DNA of 64,000 bases, taken from contig NZ_CP045067.1 in the NCBI RefSeq assembly GCF_016864015.1, forward strand, positions 221,001 to 285,000. Reading direction: 5' to 3'. Source of the DNA: Lacinutrix sp. WUR7 (lineage in GTDB: Bacteria; Bacteroidota; Bacteroidia; Flavobacteriales; Flavobacteriaceae). A model generated the notes under the pieces. The model was not told where the DNA came from, made no database searches, and saw nothing but the letters and a program-made list of their open reading frames with translations. Within the stretch, counting starts at the first letter, position 1; every line of letters starts with the position of its first letter. The translations under genes and the position numbers were made by a program. Positions 44,602 through 53,602 of this stretch are shown piece by piece.

Positions 44602-45552
44602 ATGAAAAAAAATTACGTATTTATTTTATTATTTATCACATTAACGTCAAATATACATGCTCAAAATTATTGGGGAGTAGACGCTTCTGTAGATGTCGCG
44701 AATGCTGAATTTCAAAATGACTTTATAGAAACTGGAACTGCAGGAAATTATTCTAACTCCACTTGGACAGCACTTTCTATAAATGATACCGATGGCGCCG
44801 TAACACCTGGAGCAGCTTATTGGACAAGAAATACACTTGGCTATTCTCAAGGTGCATATTCTGCACCCACGCCAACAAACGCGCCATCACAGGCTAATGG
44901 TATCGCTATTTTTGATTCTGACTTTATGGACAATGGTGGTACACCTAGCGCATTCGGTACGGGCACATCACCATCTGGACATAAAGGAGAACTGATTTCG
45001 CCAAGAATAAATTTAACAGGAAATACAGATGTACCTCTAGCTGTGAAATTTTATTCCCAATATCGAAATTTTATTGCTTCGGAATTCACTTTTTCCTTTT
45101 CTTCTGATGATGGAACGACTTGGGGAACTTCGGTTGCTTATACTACATCACAAGCATCTCCTTATTTAGAAGGATTTTTGACTTTAGCATTACCAGCAAC
45201 TTCGACTCAAGGAGTTGCTAACTTATCACAATGTAGACTAAAATTCACTTTTGATGGAGATTATTATTTCACAATAATTGACGATGTAACTATTCTAAAT
45301 GCAGCTGTTTTATCTACAGATAATTTTACGCAAAACCATAAAGTTACATTGTTTCCAAATCCTGCTACAGATTATATTCAAATTAATAGACTAACAAAAA
45401 CCGAAGACTACACTATCTATAATACTTTAGGTCAAGAAGTGAAAAGTGGTTTTATTTCTGAAAACCAAAAGTTAGACATCAAAAACCTAGCGAATGGCTT
45501 CTATGTTTTAAAACTAGAAGAAGGAAATTCTTTTAAATTCATGAAAAAATAA
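44602..45552 (+). CDS. T9SS type A sorting domain protein
   Basis: A 316-aa secreted protein: signal peptide ending NIHAQ, a body of about 200 residues with jelly-roll-like strands (AVKFYSQYRNFIASEFTFSF, GDYYFTIIDDVTIL) and a type A sorting domain (FPNPATDYIQINRL, YTIYNTLGQEVKSG, LANGFYVLKLEEG, FKFMKK). Surface-exposed or released; function unknown. It is followed by a good terminator. Confidence 0.87.
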   Translation: MKKNYVFILLFITLTSNIHAQNYWGVDASVDVANAEFQNDFIETGTAGNYSNSTWTALSINDTDGAVTPGAAYWTRNTLGYSQGAYSAPTPTNAPSQANGIAIFDSDFMDNGGTPSAFGTGTSPSGHKGELISPRINLTGNTDVPLAVKFYSQYRNFIASEFTFSFSSDDGTTWGTSVAYTTSQASPYLEGFLTLALPATSTQGVANLSQCRLKFTFDGDYYFTIIDDVTILNAAVLSTDNFTQNHKVTLFPNPATDYIQINRLTKTEDYTIYNTLGQEVKSGFISENQKLDIKNLANGFYVLKLEEGNSFKFMKK

Positions 45553-45580
45553 GCAGTATAAAACACCTTTTAACAATCTA

Positions 45581-45609
45581 AAAAACCACCTCTTTTGGTG
45601 GTTTTTTTA
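45581..45609 (+). terminator. Terminator of T9SS gene
   Basis: AAAAACCACC/GGTGGTTTTT stem and T7 run 28 bases after the stop codon. Confidence 0.88.
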
Positions 45610-45625
45610 TACCATTAATTCACAC

Positions 45626-45802
45626 TTACGGAAAACCGTAACGTTTCGTTTCTAGCCTGTTTTATATTGCCGTTTGAAACTAAAAAAACGTATCTACACA
45701 TCTTTTTTAGTTTCAGAAAAATTGTAAGTTTGTTAAGCATGCAAACATCAACTTACTATTATTAATTTAAAGCAAAGGATTAGTAACATTAAGTATATAA
45801 CA
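45626..45802 (+). repeat. Promoter-like module, copy 1 (upstream of Yip1 gene)
   Basis: Related to 48677-48860. Shared parts in order: the identical 16-base palindrome TTACGGAAAACCGTAA (45626-45641); then, at the same place, an unrelated-in-sequence hairpin (13-bp perfect TGAAACTAAAAAA/TTTTTTAGTTTCA, 45675-45715); then GAAAAATTGTAAGTTTGTTA, which contains a TAAGTTTG -7 box (45725-45732), and AAGTATATAACA. The sequence is conserved over about 100 bases near the 3' end. It is probably the promoter and 5' leader of the Yip1 gene, with the palindromes as binding sites for an unknown regulator. Confidence 0.6.
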
Positions 45803-45864
45803 GATTGCGCTTCATTATCAGAAACCATTTACATCAATGCATATTACACCCAAAAATTAATGAC

Positions 45865-46518
45865 ATGGATAACCAAATAGACAATATACATAACAGTAAA
45901 AATCTAACGGATAAAGAAATATTTTCAAAAATATGGACGAAGCCTAGAGAAGTTTTCCAATTTATAAATGACAACCATTATGATAAATATGTAAAATTAC
46001 TCTTAGTACTTGCAGGAATTTCAAGAGCATTTGACAGAGCATCTATGAAAGATATGGGCGATACCATGTCTATATGGGGAATTTTAAGCTTGAGTATTAT
46101 ACTAGGCGGACTTTTAGGCTGGATTTCCTATTATATTTATGCGGCATTACTTAGTTGGACAGGCCAATGGTTAGGAGGAAAAGGAGATACTACCTCCATT
46201 TTACGAATACTTGCATACGCAATGACACCAGCAGCAATATCGTTATTACTACTTGTTCCTCAAATTGGAATTTATGGCAACGAAATATTTAAATCCGATG
46301 GAGATATTACCAGTGCCGGACTTATTCCAAATATTCTTGTTTATGGATCTATGATTTTAGGAATCATTTTAGGGATATGGATGATCGTTTTATGTGTAGT
46401 TGGCGTTTCGGAAGTTCAAAAATTATCAATTGGAAAATCCATTCTAAATTTATTCTTACCGCTTTTGGTTTTTGCCATCCCAATTATAATCATCTTTTTG
46501 ATTGCTAACGCTTTTTAA
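45865..46518 (+). CDS. Yip1-family membrane protein
   Basis: A 217-aa protein of the Yip1 domain family with about five hydrophobic helices (about residues 45-215). N-terminal cytoplasmic part: NLTDKEIFSKIWTKPREVFQFIND; then SLSIILGGLLGWISYYIYAAL and SWTGQWLGGKGDTTSILRILAYAMTPAAISLLL. The start at 45865 (MDNQIDNIHN) is preferred over a TTG 20 codons upstream. The 5' leader contains a promoter-like module (45626-45802). Function in bacteria is unknown. Confidence 0.85.
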   Translation: MDNQIDNIHNSKNLTDKEIFSKIWTKPREVFQFINDNHYDKYVKLLLVLAGISRAFDRASMKDMGDTMSIWGILSLSIILGGLLGWISYYIYAALLSWTGQWLGGKGDTTSILRILAYAMTPAAISLLLLVPQIGIYGNEIFKSDGDITSAGLIPNILVYGSMILGIILGIWMIVLCVVGVSEVQKLSIGKSILNLFLPLLVFAIPIIIIFLIANAF

Positions 46519-46598
46519 AAAACGAAACACAGCATAAAAATTAAATTTGTTACCTCTCATTTTCCTATCGGAAACCCTCGCATACAAAACGGAAACCC

Positions 46599-47021
46599 AT
46601 GCATACAATTAGAATAGAAAGAAATTCGGAATGGAATAATAAAGCCCGCACCATTGGGATTTATATAGACGGAGAAGTAGCTGGTACAATAGACGACGGG
46701 GAAACAAAAGAATTTATGGTTGCATCTGGAAAACACGAAATACATGCTAAAATAGATTGGTGCCGAAGTCCGAAAATAGAATGGATTGTCTCTGAAAACG
46801 AAACAACATCTTTAAAGTTGCGTGGTTTTAAATATGGCACTTGGATTTTCCCAGCATTACTAGGAATCTCATTAGTGTATTATCTTGGAAAATATGCGCT
46901 AAATATGAACTTGTCCTTTTTAATTTGGATACTAGCAATCGGGTTTTTATATCCTTTATATTTCATCACATTCGGAAAAAACAAATATTTAAGACTAACG
47001 AAAAACAATAAAACGTACTAA
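46599..47021 (+). CDS. Small PEGA-like membrane protein
   Basis: A 140-aa protein. A short beta-domain (IGIYIDGEVAGTIDDGETKEFMV, then GKHEIHAKIDW) resembles a PEGA-type module, which usually extends from the membrane. Two hydrophobic helices (WIFPALLGISLVYYLG and LSFLIWILAIGFLYPLYFI) follow. Start ATG at 46599. The function is unknown. It lies just downstream of Yip1 and before a degenerate cassette-end-like sequence (47029-47084). Confidence 0.65.
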   Translation: MHTIRIERNSEWNNKARTIGIYIDGEVAGTIDDGETKEFMVASGKHEIHAKIDWCRSPKIEWIVSENETTSLKLRGFKYGTWIFPALLGISLVYYLGKYALNMNLSFLIWILAIGFLYPLYFITFGKNKYLRLTKNNKTY

Positions 47022-47028
47022 ATCAAAA

Positions 47029-47084
47029 GGTATAATGCTTTGCTAGTACGCTCCTACTTACCAAAACCCTCGCGAATTTTGAAC
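47029..47084. repeat. Partial copy of the cassette-junction repeat
   Basis: Contains TATAAT...TTGCTAG then CCTACTTACCAAAACCCTCGCGAATTTTG, which lines up with CCTACTTACGAAAATCCTCGCGGATTTTC of the 53.6-kb junction. Only the left half is present, without the terminal AAC and without the right half, so it looks like a decayed recombination-site remnant. Confidence 0.5.
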
Positions 47085-47126
47085 ACAACCAAAAAAATAT
47101 CCATAACAAATTAAAACGCCTTCTTT

Positions 47127-48605
47127 ATGAAATCCATAGTACCATTCTTTTGTTTCGCTTTTATTCTTATACCCTTATTTTGTTATAGTCAGACACAAAT
47201 AGGAGACCCTATAAATGGCGAAAGTGAAGGCGACAGATTAGGAAGACGTAGAACCATATCGTTTTCTTCTAACGGAAAAATTATCGCATTAGGCGCACCT
47301 GAAAATGACACGAATGGTTATTATGCTGGTCATGTACGCGTATTTGAAAATATAGATAATACGTGGATGCAAGTGGGTACAGCTATTAACGGTATGCAGC
47401 CTTACGCAGGAATAGGATATAGCACATCCTTATCCGCAAATGGTTCCATTCTAGCAATTGGTGCTGGCAACAGTACTTTTTATCCGTTAGGATTGGCAAG
47501 AGTTTATCAAAATACCAATGGCATTTGGACACAAATTGGCGATGATATTTATGGAGAGCAGGCTTATGGCGACCACTTTGGAGGTACTATTTCCTTATCT
47601 TCTAATGGCAATATCTTGGCTGTTGGTGATTTTAAGAATAGTCAAAATGGCTACAATTCTGGACACGCTCGTATCTATGAGAATATTAATAATGCATGGG
47701 TTCAAATAGGAAATGATATCGATGGTACAGACACAGAGCAAGAGTTTGGAAGAAGCGTTTCCTTATCGTCAAATGGTGCATTTGTAGCAATTGGTGCTCC
47801 CGGAAATGATGCAGGTATCGTTCGTGTATATGAAAACAATAACGGTTCTTGGATGCAAGTAGGCGCAGACATTCTTGGAGAAAACACAGGAGATTCTTCA
47901 GGATTTGCTATTTCCTTATCTTCTAATGGAAATATAGTAGCAATAGGCGCACATGAAAATGGTGGAAACGGATTACACTCCGGCCATGTTAGAATTTTAG
48001 AAAATATAAATGGCACATGGACGCAAATTGGTAATGATATTGATGGAGAAGCTAGAATTGATTTTTCAGGATTTTCATTAGACTTAAGTGCGAATGGAGA
48101 TTTGGTTGCTATTGGTGCTTATGCCAATGATGGTAACGGAAGCAGTTCCGGACATGTTCGTCTATATAAAAATAATGTAGGTTCTTGGGAGCAAATTGGA
48201 AATGATATCGATGGAGAAAACACAGGACAGTACCTAGGAAGAGGAGTTGCGCTTTCTGGTGATGGCACAACCGTTGCATGTGGTGTTTGGGGAAGCAGTG
48301 CTAACGGAACAGGTTCTGGTCAAGTATTGGTATATGATATAACGCCATTATTATCCAATCCAGAATTCGAAACGAAGAGCCTGGTTAAGCTTTTCCCTAA
48401 TCCTACGAATAATATGGTACATATTGAAGCTACTAAAAAAATAACTTCCATACAAGTGTATACCCTTTTGGGACAAGTAATCTATAATAAAAACCAAAAT
48501 AGCTTCGCTGGTAAAATAGACCTGTCTCGTTGTATTGCAGGCGTGTATTTGGTAGAGATAAAAATAGGAGATCAAACCACTACACATCGAGTGATCAAAG
48601 AATAA
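47127..48605 (+). CDS. T9SS protein with seven FG-GAP/propeller-like repeats
   Basis: A 492-aa secreted protein. The signal peptide ends CYSQ. Seven tandem repeats of about 45-60 residues cover roughly 25-405, each starting near IGDDI-x-GE and containing SLSSNGNIVAIGA, SGHVRVYEN and W-QIG. Seven units are the count for a closed beta-propeller. A linker (PLLSNPEFE) leads to a type A sorting domain (FPNPTNNMVHIEAT, VYTLLGQVIYNK, IAGVYLVEIKIG). Propeller repeats suggest binding to a cell surface or glycan; no catalytic residues noted. It lies directly before the defence-cassette region. Confidence 0.87.
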   Translation: MKSIVPFFCFAFILIPLFCYSQTQIGDPINGESEGDRLGRRRTISFSSNGKIIALGAPENDTNGYYAGHVRVFENIDNTWMQVGTAINGMQPYAGIGYSTSLSANGSILAIGAGNSTFYPLGLARVYQNTNGIWTQIGDDIYGEQAYGDHFGGTISLSSNGNILAVGDFKNSQNGYNSGHARIYENINNAWVQIGNDIDGTDTEQEFGRSVSLSSNGAFVAIGAPGNDAGIVRVYENNNGSWMQVGADILGENTGDSSGFAISLSSNGNIVAIGAHENGGNGLHSGHVRILENINGTWTQIGNDIDGEARIDFSGFSLDLSANGDLVAIGAYANDGNGSSSGHVRLYKNNVGSWEQIGNDIDGENTGQYLGRGVALSGDGTTVACGVWGSSANGTGSGQVLVYDITPLLSNPEFETKSLVKLFPNPTNNMVHIEATKKITSIQVYTLLGQVIYNKNQNSFAGKIDLSRCIAGVYLVEIKIGDQTTTHRVIKE

Positions 48606-48628
48606 CGAAAGCAACAATATATTTATAT

Positions 48629-48659
48629 AAAAAAAGCCTCCTTTTTAGGGGCTTTTTTT
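48629..48659 (+). terminator. Terminator of propeller gene
   Basis: An imperfect AAAAAGCCTCC/GGGGCTTTTT stem with T7 tail, 24 bases after the stop. Confidence 0.75.
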
Positions 48660-48676
48660 ATGCCTTTTATTTACCG

Positions 48677-48860
48677 TTACGGAAAACCGTAAGGTTTAAT
48701 AAATAGAGGGTTGTAACTTGGTTTTACAAAATAAATATACGTAGAACTACGTATTTCATATACGTAGGAAAAATTGTAGGTTTGTTAGACGTGTAAACCT
48801 AAACTTAGTATAACCTGATTTATTATAGGGATAGGATTAATAAAAGTAAGTATATAACAC
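48677..48860 (+). repeat. Promoter-like module, copy 2 (upstream of helicase cassette)
   Basis: Related to 45626-45802 (see that entry): the identical palindrome TTACGGAAAACCGTAA (48677-48692), a different hairpin in the same position (ATACGTA gaac TACGTAT), GAAAAATTGTAGGTTTGTTA with TAGGTTTG (48777-48784), and AAGTATATAACAC. It ends exactly at the GTTGTAAGTA cassette border, where copy 1 diverges, so it could drive whatever is inserted behind it. Confidence 0.6.
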
Positions 48861-48942
48861 GTTGTAAGTAATGCGGAAATCGAGCTAAAATTGAACATTT
48901 GAACTAAAAAAGCCAACCCACAAACAGCACATTTATTTTTTT

Positions 48943-49000
48943 GCCAACGCGAAATGCCAACGCTAAAAAAATTAAAAGAACTGTTTTTTTTGCCAACGCT
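48943..49000 (+). repeat. GCCAACGC direct repeats upstream of helicase
   Basis: Three copies of GCCAACGC(T) at 48943, 48956 and 48992. Three more follow the gene at 53461, 53502 and 53540. The last upstream and last downstream copies also share AGGAAAACCA and CTGAAT-AAAAAA, so the gene is bracketed by related sequence inside the cassette. Role unknown. Confidence 0.6.
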
Positions 49001-49077
49001 CAACCAAGTGAGGAAAACCATAATCTGAATTAAAAAAAAGTGCGTATTTTGAACCTCTGAAAATCAACCAAAAAAAT

Positions 49078-52000
49078 ATGGAGATAACGGAAAAGCTACT
49101 GATTGAATTACAAAACCGACTAAAAGTTGGTAGCCGAAGAGGAGTACATTTAAATGCAATTCCAGCTCGTTCAAGGTACAAGTTTGACCTAACACGATTA
49201 TCTCACATTGACGAAAACCTTCCCACAAATTTTATTAATGCATTATTAACCGAATTACCTTTAAAATTTAAAATTAGTTGGAAAGATAATGTTCCCGATT
49301 TGAATTCGCTTTTTGAAGATGACCAAACGCAATTAGTAAAAATTACAAAGTCTTTTGAAAATCTTATCAATCAAACAGATGCAATCGAATCAGAAAAAGG
49401 GATAAATACATTCGGTTTTGGTTTTCCAATACTTGTAAGACGTGACCAATCAGATAACAAATTAACAGTTGCACCTATTTTAATTTGGTCATTAAGAATA
49501 AGAAGAACAAAAGAATTTAATACTTGGGAAATACTGCGAACAGAAGACGACCCAATTTATATAAACGAGGTTCTAATAAATCATTTACAAAATGATTCCA
49601 AAATTGAGATTAACCAAATTTCAACAGATTTTTTAGATGATGGCTTAATTGATAAAAGTGAGCTTTTAGATATTTGTGTAAATATCATAGAATCAATAAA
49701 CAGTTCAATTCCAGATGACCTTCGTGAAACATTTGAGAAAAAACTGAATCAAATAAAATCTATTCCAGAAAAAAAGCATTACGAAAAGTTACCATTAACA
49801 TCTAATAATTCATTTATAGACTTTGGCGGACTTTTTTCAATTTTTGAGGTTCAGAAGCAAAATATTATTCACGATTATTCGAATTTACTAGAATTAAAAG
49901 GTGCTACAATTGACCTTGAGGATATGGAAGAACATACGTTTCAACCAATATCATCAGTCGAAACTGACCCATCACAACAAGGGATTTTACATTCTTTAAA
50001 AGCTTCTCGAAACATTTTAATTCAAGGACCACCAGGAACAGGAAAAAGTCAATCGCTTACAGCGATTTTAGTAAATGCACTAGAGAATCAAAAAAAGACA
50101 ATTGTTGTCTGTGAAAAACGCACAGCTTTAGAAGTGTTGCACAATGCCCTAAATGAAAAGGGTCTTAATTATCAATGTGTACTTTTAAAAGATATTGTTA
50201 AAGACAGAAGAGTCGCAGTTGATTCTGTAAGAGATAGAGTTGATAATTCCTCATATCGCAGATATAGATATACTCATTCCAAAGAAACTTTAGACAACAT
50301 AATTGAAAAGTCAAGAAACTTAATTGATTCAATAAATAAGAAACACAAAAAATTAGGAGCCAATTTAGTCGGTAATAAAAATTGGACTCATATTGTCGGC
50401 TCACTATTATCAGAATTAAAGGACAATTCAGAAGAATACAATCTTGATTTAGTAAAAGATACATTTAGTTATGAATCATCTGAACTAAATCAGTTATTAG
50501 AATTAATTAGGAAAGGACAAAATTTACATGACGAGTTTAAACCTCATTTAAACCTTTCTTTTATCAATTCTGCAAAATTAGTTGGAGACAATCCATTTAT
50601 TATAGAACAACAGATTGAAGAAGATTTTTCAATCTATAAGAAAGAGTTGAAAATAATTTTAGATGACATTTCAAGCTATGAGGTAGAATATTATAAAATT
50701 AGAAATGAACAATTTAAATTGCAAAAAACTTCAATAAGTGATGTTGATAATTCTATCCTAAATATCCTAACGAAACACAAAACAAACAACGACTTTTTTG
50801 ATGAAGAAAAAACAAATGGATTTTTATTTAAAACTATTTCTATCTTCTCAAAAGAAAAGAAAACTACACTTACTGACCAACAAACAATAAATACACTTTT
50901 TGAAGATTATTCATTAAAAACTAATAATAGCAAAGACTTTGAAAGTATTAATTTTTCTAAATCAATTAAAGAAAATCAAGATATTCTCAAAAATTACAAG
51001 TTAATTACGGAGAGAATTGACAAAGAGTTTCAATCAAAAATAGAAAATGAGTACAAATTCTTAAACTTACTTAAATCAACTGAAAAGGAATTTGACACAG
51101 AACTACTACAAACAATAAAAACAAATTTCAGTAATTTAAAAACAAAAATAGAAGACCAAAATTGGACTAACAAAGAAGTGAATGGAGATTCTCACAACGT
51201 GTTAAGTTCTCAAATTCAGACTTTATTAGATTCAAAAGAACATTTTTTTGCAAATGAAGAAGACCTTTTTTCAATTGAATTTAAGTGGTTTCAATTCTAC
51301 AATTCATTATCACCAGATAATAAACTAATCATTGACCAATTAAAGGAAAAAACAAATTGGAGAAAAACATTTTTAATATTCTATCTTAATTCTATGCTTG
51401 TAAATTCGGCGAATACAGATTTACCAACAAATGATAACGACCATATTGAATTAGGAAAATCTTTGTCTGAACTTGAAAAAGAACAGATTAAATATATTAG
51501 AGAATATTGGTTCTCAAAACAAATAGATGCAACTAGAGATTTTGACAATAAGAATTCAAATTTAGCTGTCGAAAATCTATACAACAAACGAGCAGGTAAA
51601 AGACATAAACGCTTATCCTTACGAGAAATAATAAGGTTGGATATGGATTTATTTACAACTTTTTTTCCAATAATTCTAACAACACCAGACGTAGCAAGTA
51701 ATCTGTTTAAAGGCAAAAATCAATATTTTGATATTGTTATGTTTGATGAAGCAAGTCAATTAAAATTAGAAGATAATTTACCAGCACTTTTAAAAGGGAA
51801 ACAAATTATCATTGCAGGAGATGAACACCAAATGCCACCTTCAAATTATTTCAGCAAAGTATTTGACGGTTTGATTGATGATGAAGATGAATTTGAAGAC
51901 GAAATAGATAAAATTAAAAACGATATAAGCAATTCACTTTCAGATTGTGAATCACTTCTTGATTTTGCATCCGAATTAGGTTTTGAGAAAAAACATTTAG

Positions 52001-53460
52001 ACTTTCATTATCGCTCAAGACACCCTTACCTAATTGATTATTCTAATTATGCCTTTTATAATCAAAGGTTAAAACCACTTCCAAACAGTTTTGATTACAT
52101 TCCAATAAATTATGTTCCCGTAAATGGCACATATTCTGACACTTCCAATGACGCAGAAGCTGAAACAATTCTGTCGATTATTGATAACAATATTTCAAGA
52201 CTTCCAAACGGAGAATATCCAACAGTTGGAGTAGCAACTTTCAACATCAATCAAAGAAACCTAATTTTAGGTAAAATTAATGAAAGAAGAAAATTTGAAA
52301 AATATAGAGATTTTAATGACAAAATAGTTGAACTCGAAGAAAACGGATTTTTTGTAAAAAATTTAGAGAACATTCAAGGAGATGAAAGAGATGTCATAAT
52401 CCTCTCAACTACTTATGGTATTAACAAGGAAGGTAAATTTGCTCAAAGATTTGGTTCAATAAATCATCAAAAAGGATACAAACTTTTAAATGTTATTGTA
52501 ACAAGAGCGAAATACAAAGTATATGTATGTTCTTCCATTCCAGAAGATGTATTTTTAAATTATAAAGAGCATTTAATCAATGAAGGTTCAAACAACCGAA
52601 GAGGAGCTTTATATGCCTATTTAGCATACTCAAAAGCTGTTAGTGAACAAGACAACGAAGCAAGAATTTCTGTCTTAAATACACTAGCAGAAAATTCTAC
52701 AAAAAGCACTACAATCGACAACTTAAATGAAGACCTTGAATCACCATTTGAGGAGGAAGTTTATGAAGCTCTAACCAAACATTTTGACGAAAAAAATATA
52801 ATTCCTCAACTTCAGTTTGCAGGATTTAGAATTGATATGGTTTACGACACAAAACATATTGGACTTCCAAAAATAGCAATAGAATGCGATGGAGCTTCTT
52901 ATCATTCTAGTCAAGAAGCATATTTACACGATAGTCACAGACAAAAGATTCTTGAAGGACACGGTTTTGTATTTCATAGAATATGGAGCACAAATTGGTG
53001 GAGAAACCCACAAAAGGAAACAAAAAAACTAGTTGAATTTATAAGAAGTATCGAAAACAGTAGTCCATCAATTTTTGAAGATAAATCAAAAACAGGATTA
53101 GCGTTTACAGATAATATCACAATAATCGAAAATGAACTTTCTAAAGTTACTCAACATCTTAAAACGGATTTAAAAGAAACCATAGAAGCTGTTACTAAAA
53201 AAGAGGAAATTCAGACAACATTATTTAAAGAAACTATTACGGTCAATAGTAAAGTGAAAGTAAAATATTTGAATATTAACAAAGATTTGAAAGTTCATTT
53301 AGTTGACCAAATTGTATCTAAAGTTGAAAAATCAAATGGAATTCAAAAAATAAATATAAAGACACCATTAGGAGTGGCTTTAAATGGAAAATCTGTAGGA
53401 GATACTGTGAAAATTGGAGGATTAGATAAGTACGTTAGAATATTAGAAATTATAAATTAA
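49078..53460 (+). CDS. DUF4011-like/SF1 helicase/Vsr-like nuclease (antiphage type)
   Basis: A 1460-aa multidomain protein. An N-terminal DUF4011-like segment begins LLIELQNRLKVGSRRGVHLN. SF1 helicase motifs follow: Walker A IQGPPGTGKSQSL (about residue 318), a long helical insertion (about 390-850), Walker B IVMFDEASQLKLED (about 890), GDEHQMPP (about 914), LDFHYRSRHPYL (about 974), NIQGDERDVIILSTTYG (about 1098) and VIVTRAKYKVYV (about 1140). A Vsr/MTES_1575-like nuclease begins near 1222 (PFEEEVYEAL; IAIECDGASYHSS; FHRIWSTNWW). This is the order of the DUF4011-helicase-Vsr (Hhe) defence proteins. It probably degrades invading DNA. The gene is the sole occupant of its cassette, with the stop abutting a GCCAACGCT repeat. 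Confidence 0.88.
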   Translation: MEITEKLLIELQNRLKVGSRRGVHLNAIPARSRYKFDLTRLSHIDENLPTNFINALLTELPLKFKISWKDNVPDLNSLFEDDQTQLVKITKSFENLINQTDAIESEKGINTFGFGFPILVRRDQSDNKLTVAPILIWSLRIRRTKEFNTWEILRTEDDPIYINEVLINHLQNDSKIEINQISTDFLDDGLIDKSELLDICVNIIESINSSIPDDLRETFEKKLNQIKSIPEKKHYEKLPLTSNNSFIDFGGLFSIFEVQKQNIIHDYSNLLELKGATIDLEDMEEHTFQPISSVETDPSQQGILHSLKASRNILIQGPPGTGKSQSLTAILVNALENQKKTIVVCEKRTALEVLHNALNEKGLNYQCVLLKDIVKDRRVAVDSVRDRVDNSSYRRYRYTHSKETLDNIIEKSRNLIDSINKKHKKLGANLVGNKNWTHIVGSLLSELKDNSEEYNLDLVKDTFSYESSELNQLLELIRKGQNLHDEFKPHLNLSFINSAKLVGDNPFIIEQQIEEDFSIYKKELKIILDDISSYEVEYYKIRNEQFKLQKTSISDVDNSILNILTKHKTNNDFFDEEKTNGFLFKTISIFSKEKKTTLTDQQTINTLFEDYSLKTNNSKDFESINFSKSIKENQDILKNYKLITERIDKEFQSKIENEYKFLNLLKSTEKEFDTELLQTIKTNFSNLKTKIEDQNWTNKEVNGDSHNVLSSQIQTLLDSKEHFFANEEDLFSIEFKWFQFYNSLSPDNKLIIDQLKEKTNWRKTFLIFYLNSMLVNSANTDLPTNDNDHIELGKSLSELEKEQIKYIREYWFSKQIDATRDFDNKNSNLAVENLYNKRAGKRHKRLSLREIIRLDMDLFTTFFPIILTTPDVASNLFKGKNQYFDIVMFDEASQLKLEDNLPALLKGKQIIIAGDEHQMPPSNYFSKVFDGLIDDEDEFEDEIDKIKNDISNSLSDCESLLDFASELGFEKKHLDFHYRSRHPYLIDYSNYAFYNQRLKPLPNSFDYIPINYVPVNGTYSDTSNDAEAETILSIIDNNISRLPNGEYPTVGVATFNINQRNLILGKINERRKFEKYRDFNDKIVELEENGFFVKNLENIQGDERDVIILSTTYGINKEGKFAQRFGSINHQKGYKLLNVIVTRAKYKVYVCSSIPEDVFLNYKEHLINEGSNNRRGALYAYLAYSKAVSEQDNEARISVLNTLAENSTKSTTIDNLNEDLESPFEEEVYEALTKHFDEKNIIPQLQFAGFRIDMVYDTKHIGLPKIAIECDGASYHSSQEAYLHDSHRQKILEGHGFVFHRIWSTNWWRNPQKETKKLVEFIRSIENSSPSIFEDKSKTGLAFTDNITIIENELSKVTQHLKTDLKETIEAVTKKEEIQTTLFKETITVNSKVKVKYLNINKDLKVHLVDQIVSKVEKSNGIQKINIKTPLGVALNGKSVGDTVKIGGLDKYVRILEIIN

Positions 53461-53548
53461 GCCAACGCTAAAAAAGCCATACACATTCGCAATTCGCTAC
53501 AGCCAACGCTACGCCAAAAATTGCAAAAGAGTATGTCTTGCCAACGCT
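53461..53548 (+). repeat. GCCAACGCT direct repeats downstream of helicase
   Basis: Copies at 53461-53469 (directly after the stop codon), 53502-53510 and 53540-53548; see the upstream set. The last is followed by CATTTGAACTAAA, which also occurs at 48895-48908 upstream of the gene. Confidence 0.6.
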
Positions 53549-53602
53549 CACATTTGAACTAAATAAAAAACATAGGAAAACCAAGCTGAATGAAAAAAGC
53601 AC

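Noticed and set aside
45805..45864. TTG start extending the Yip1 protein by 20 residues
   Set aside because: The extension is unlike Yip1 N-termini and runs into the duplicated promoter-like module.
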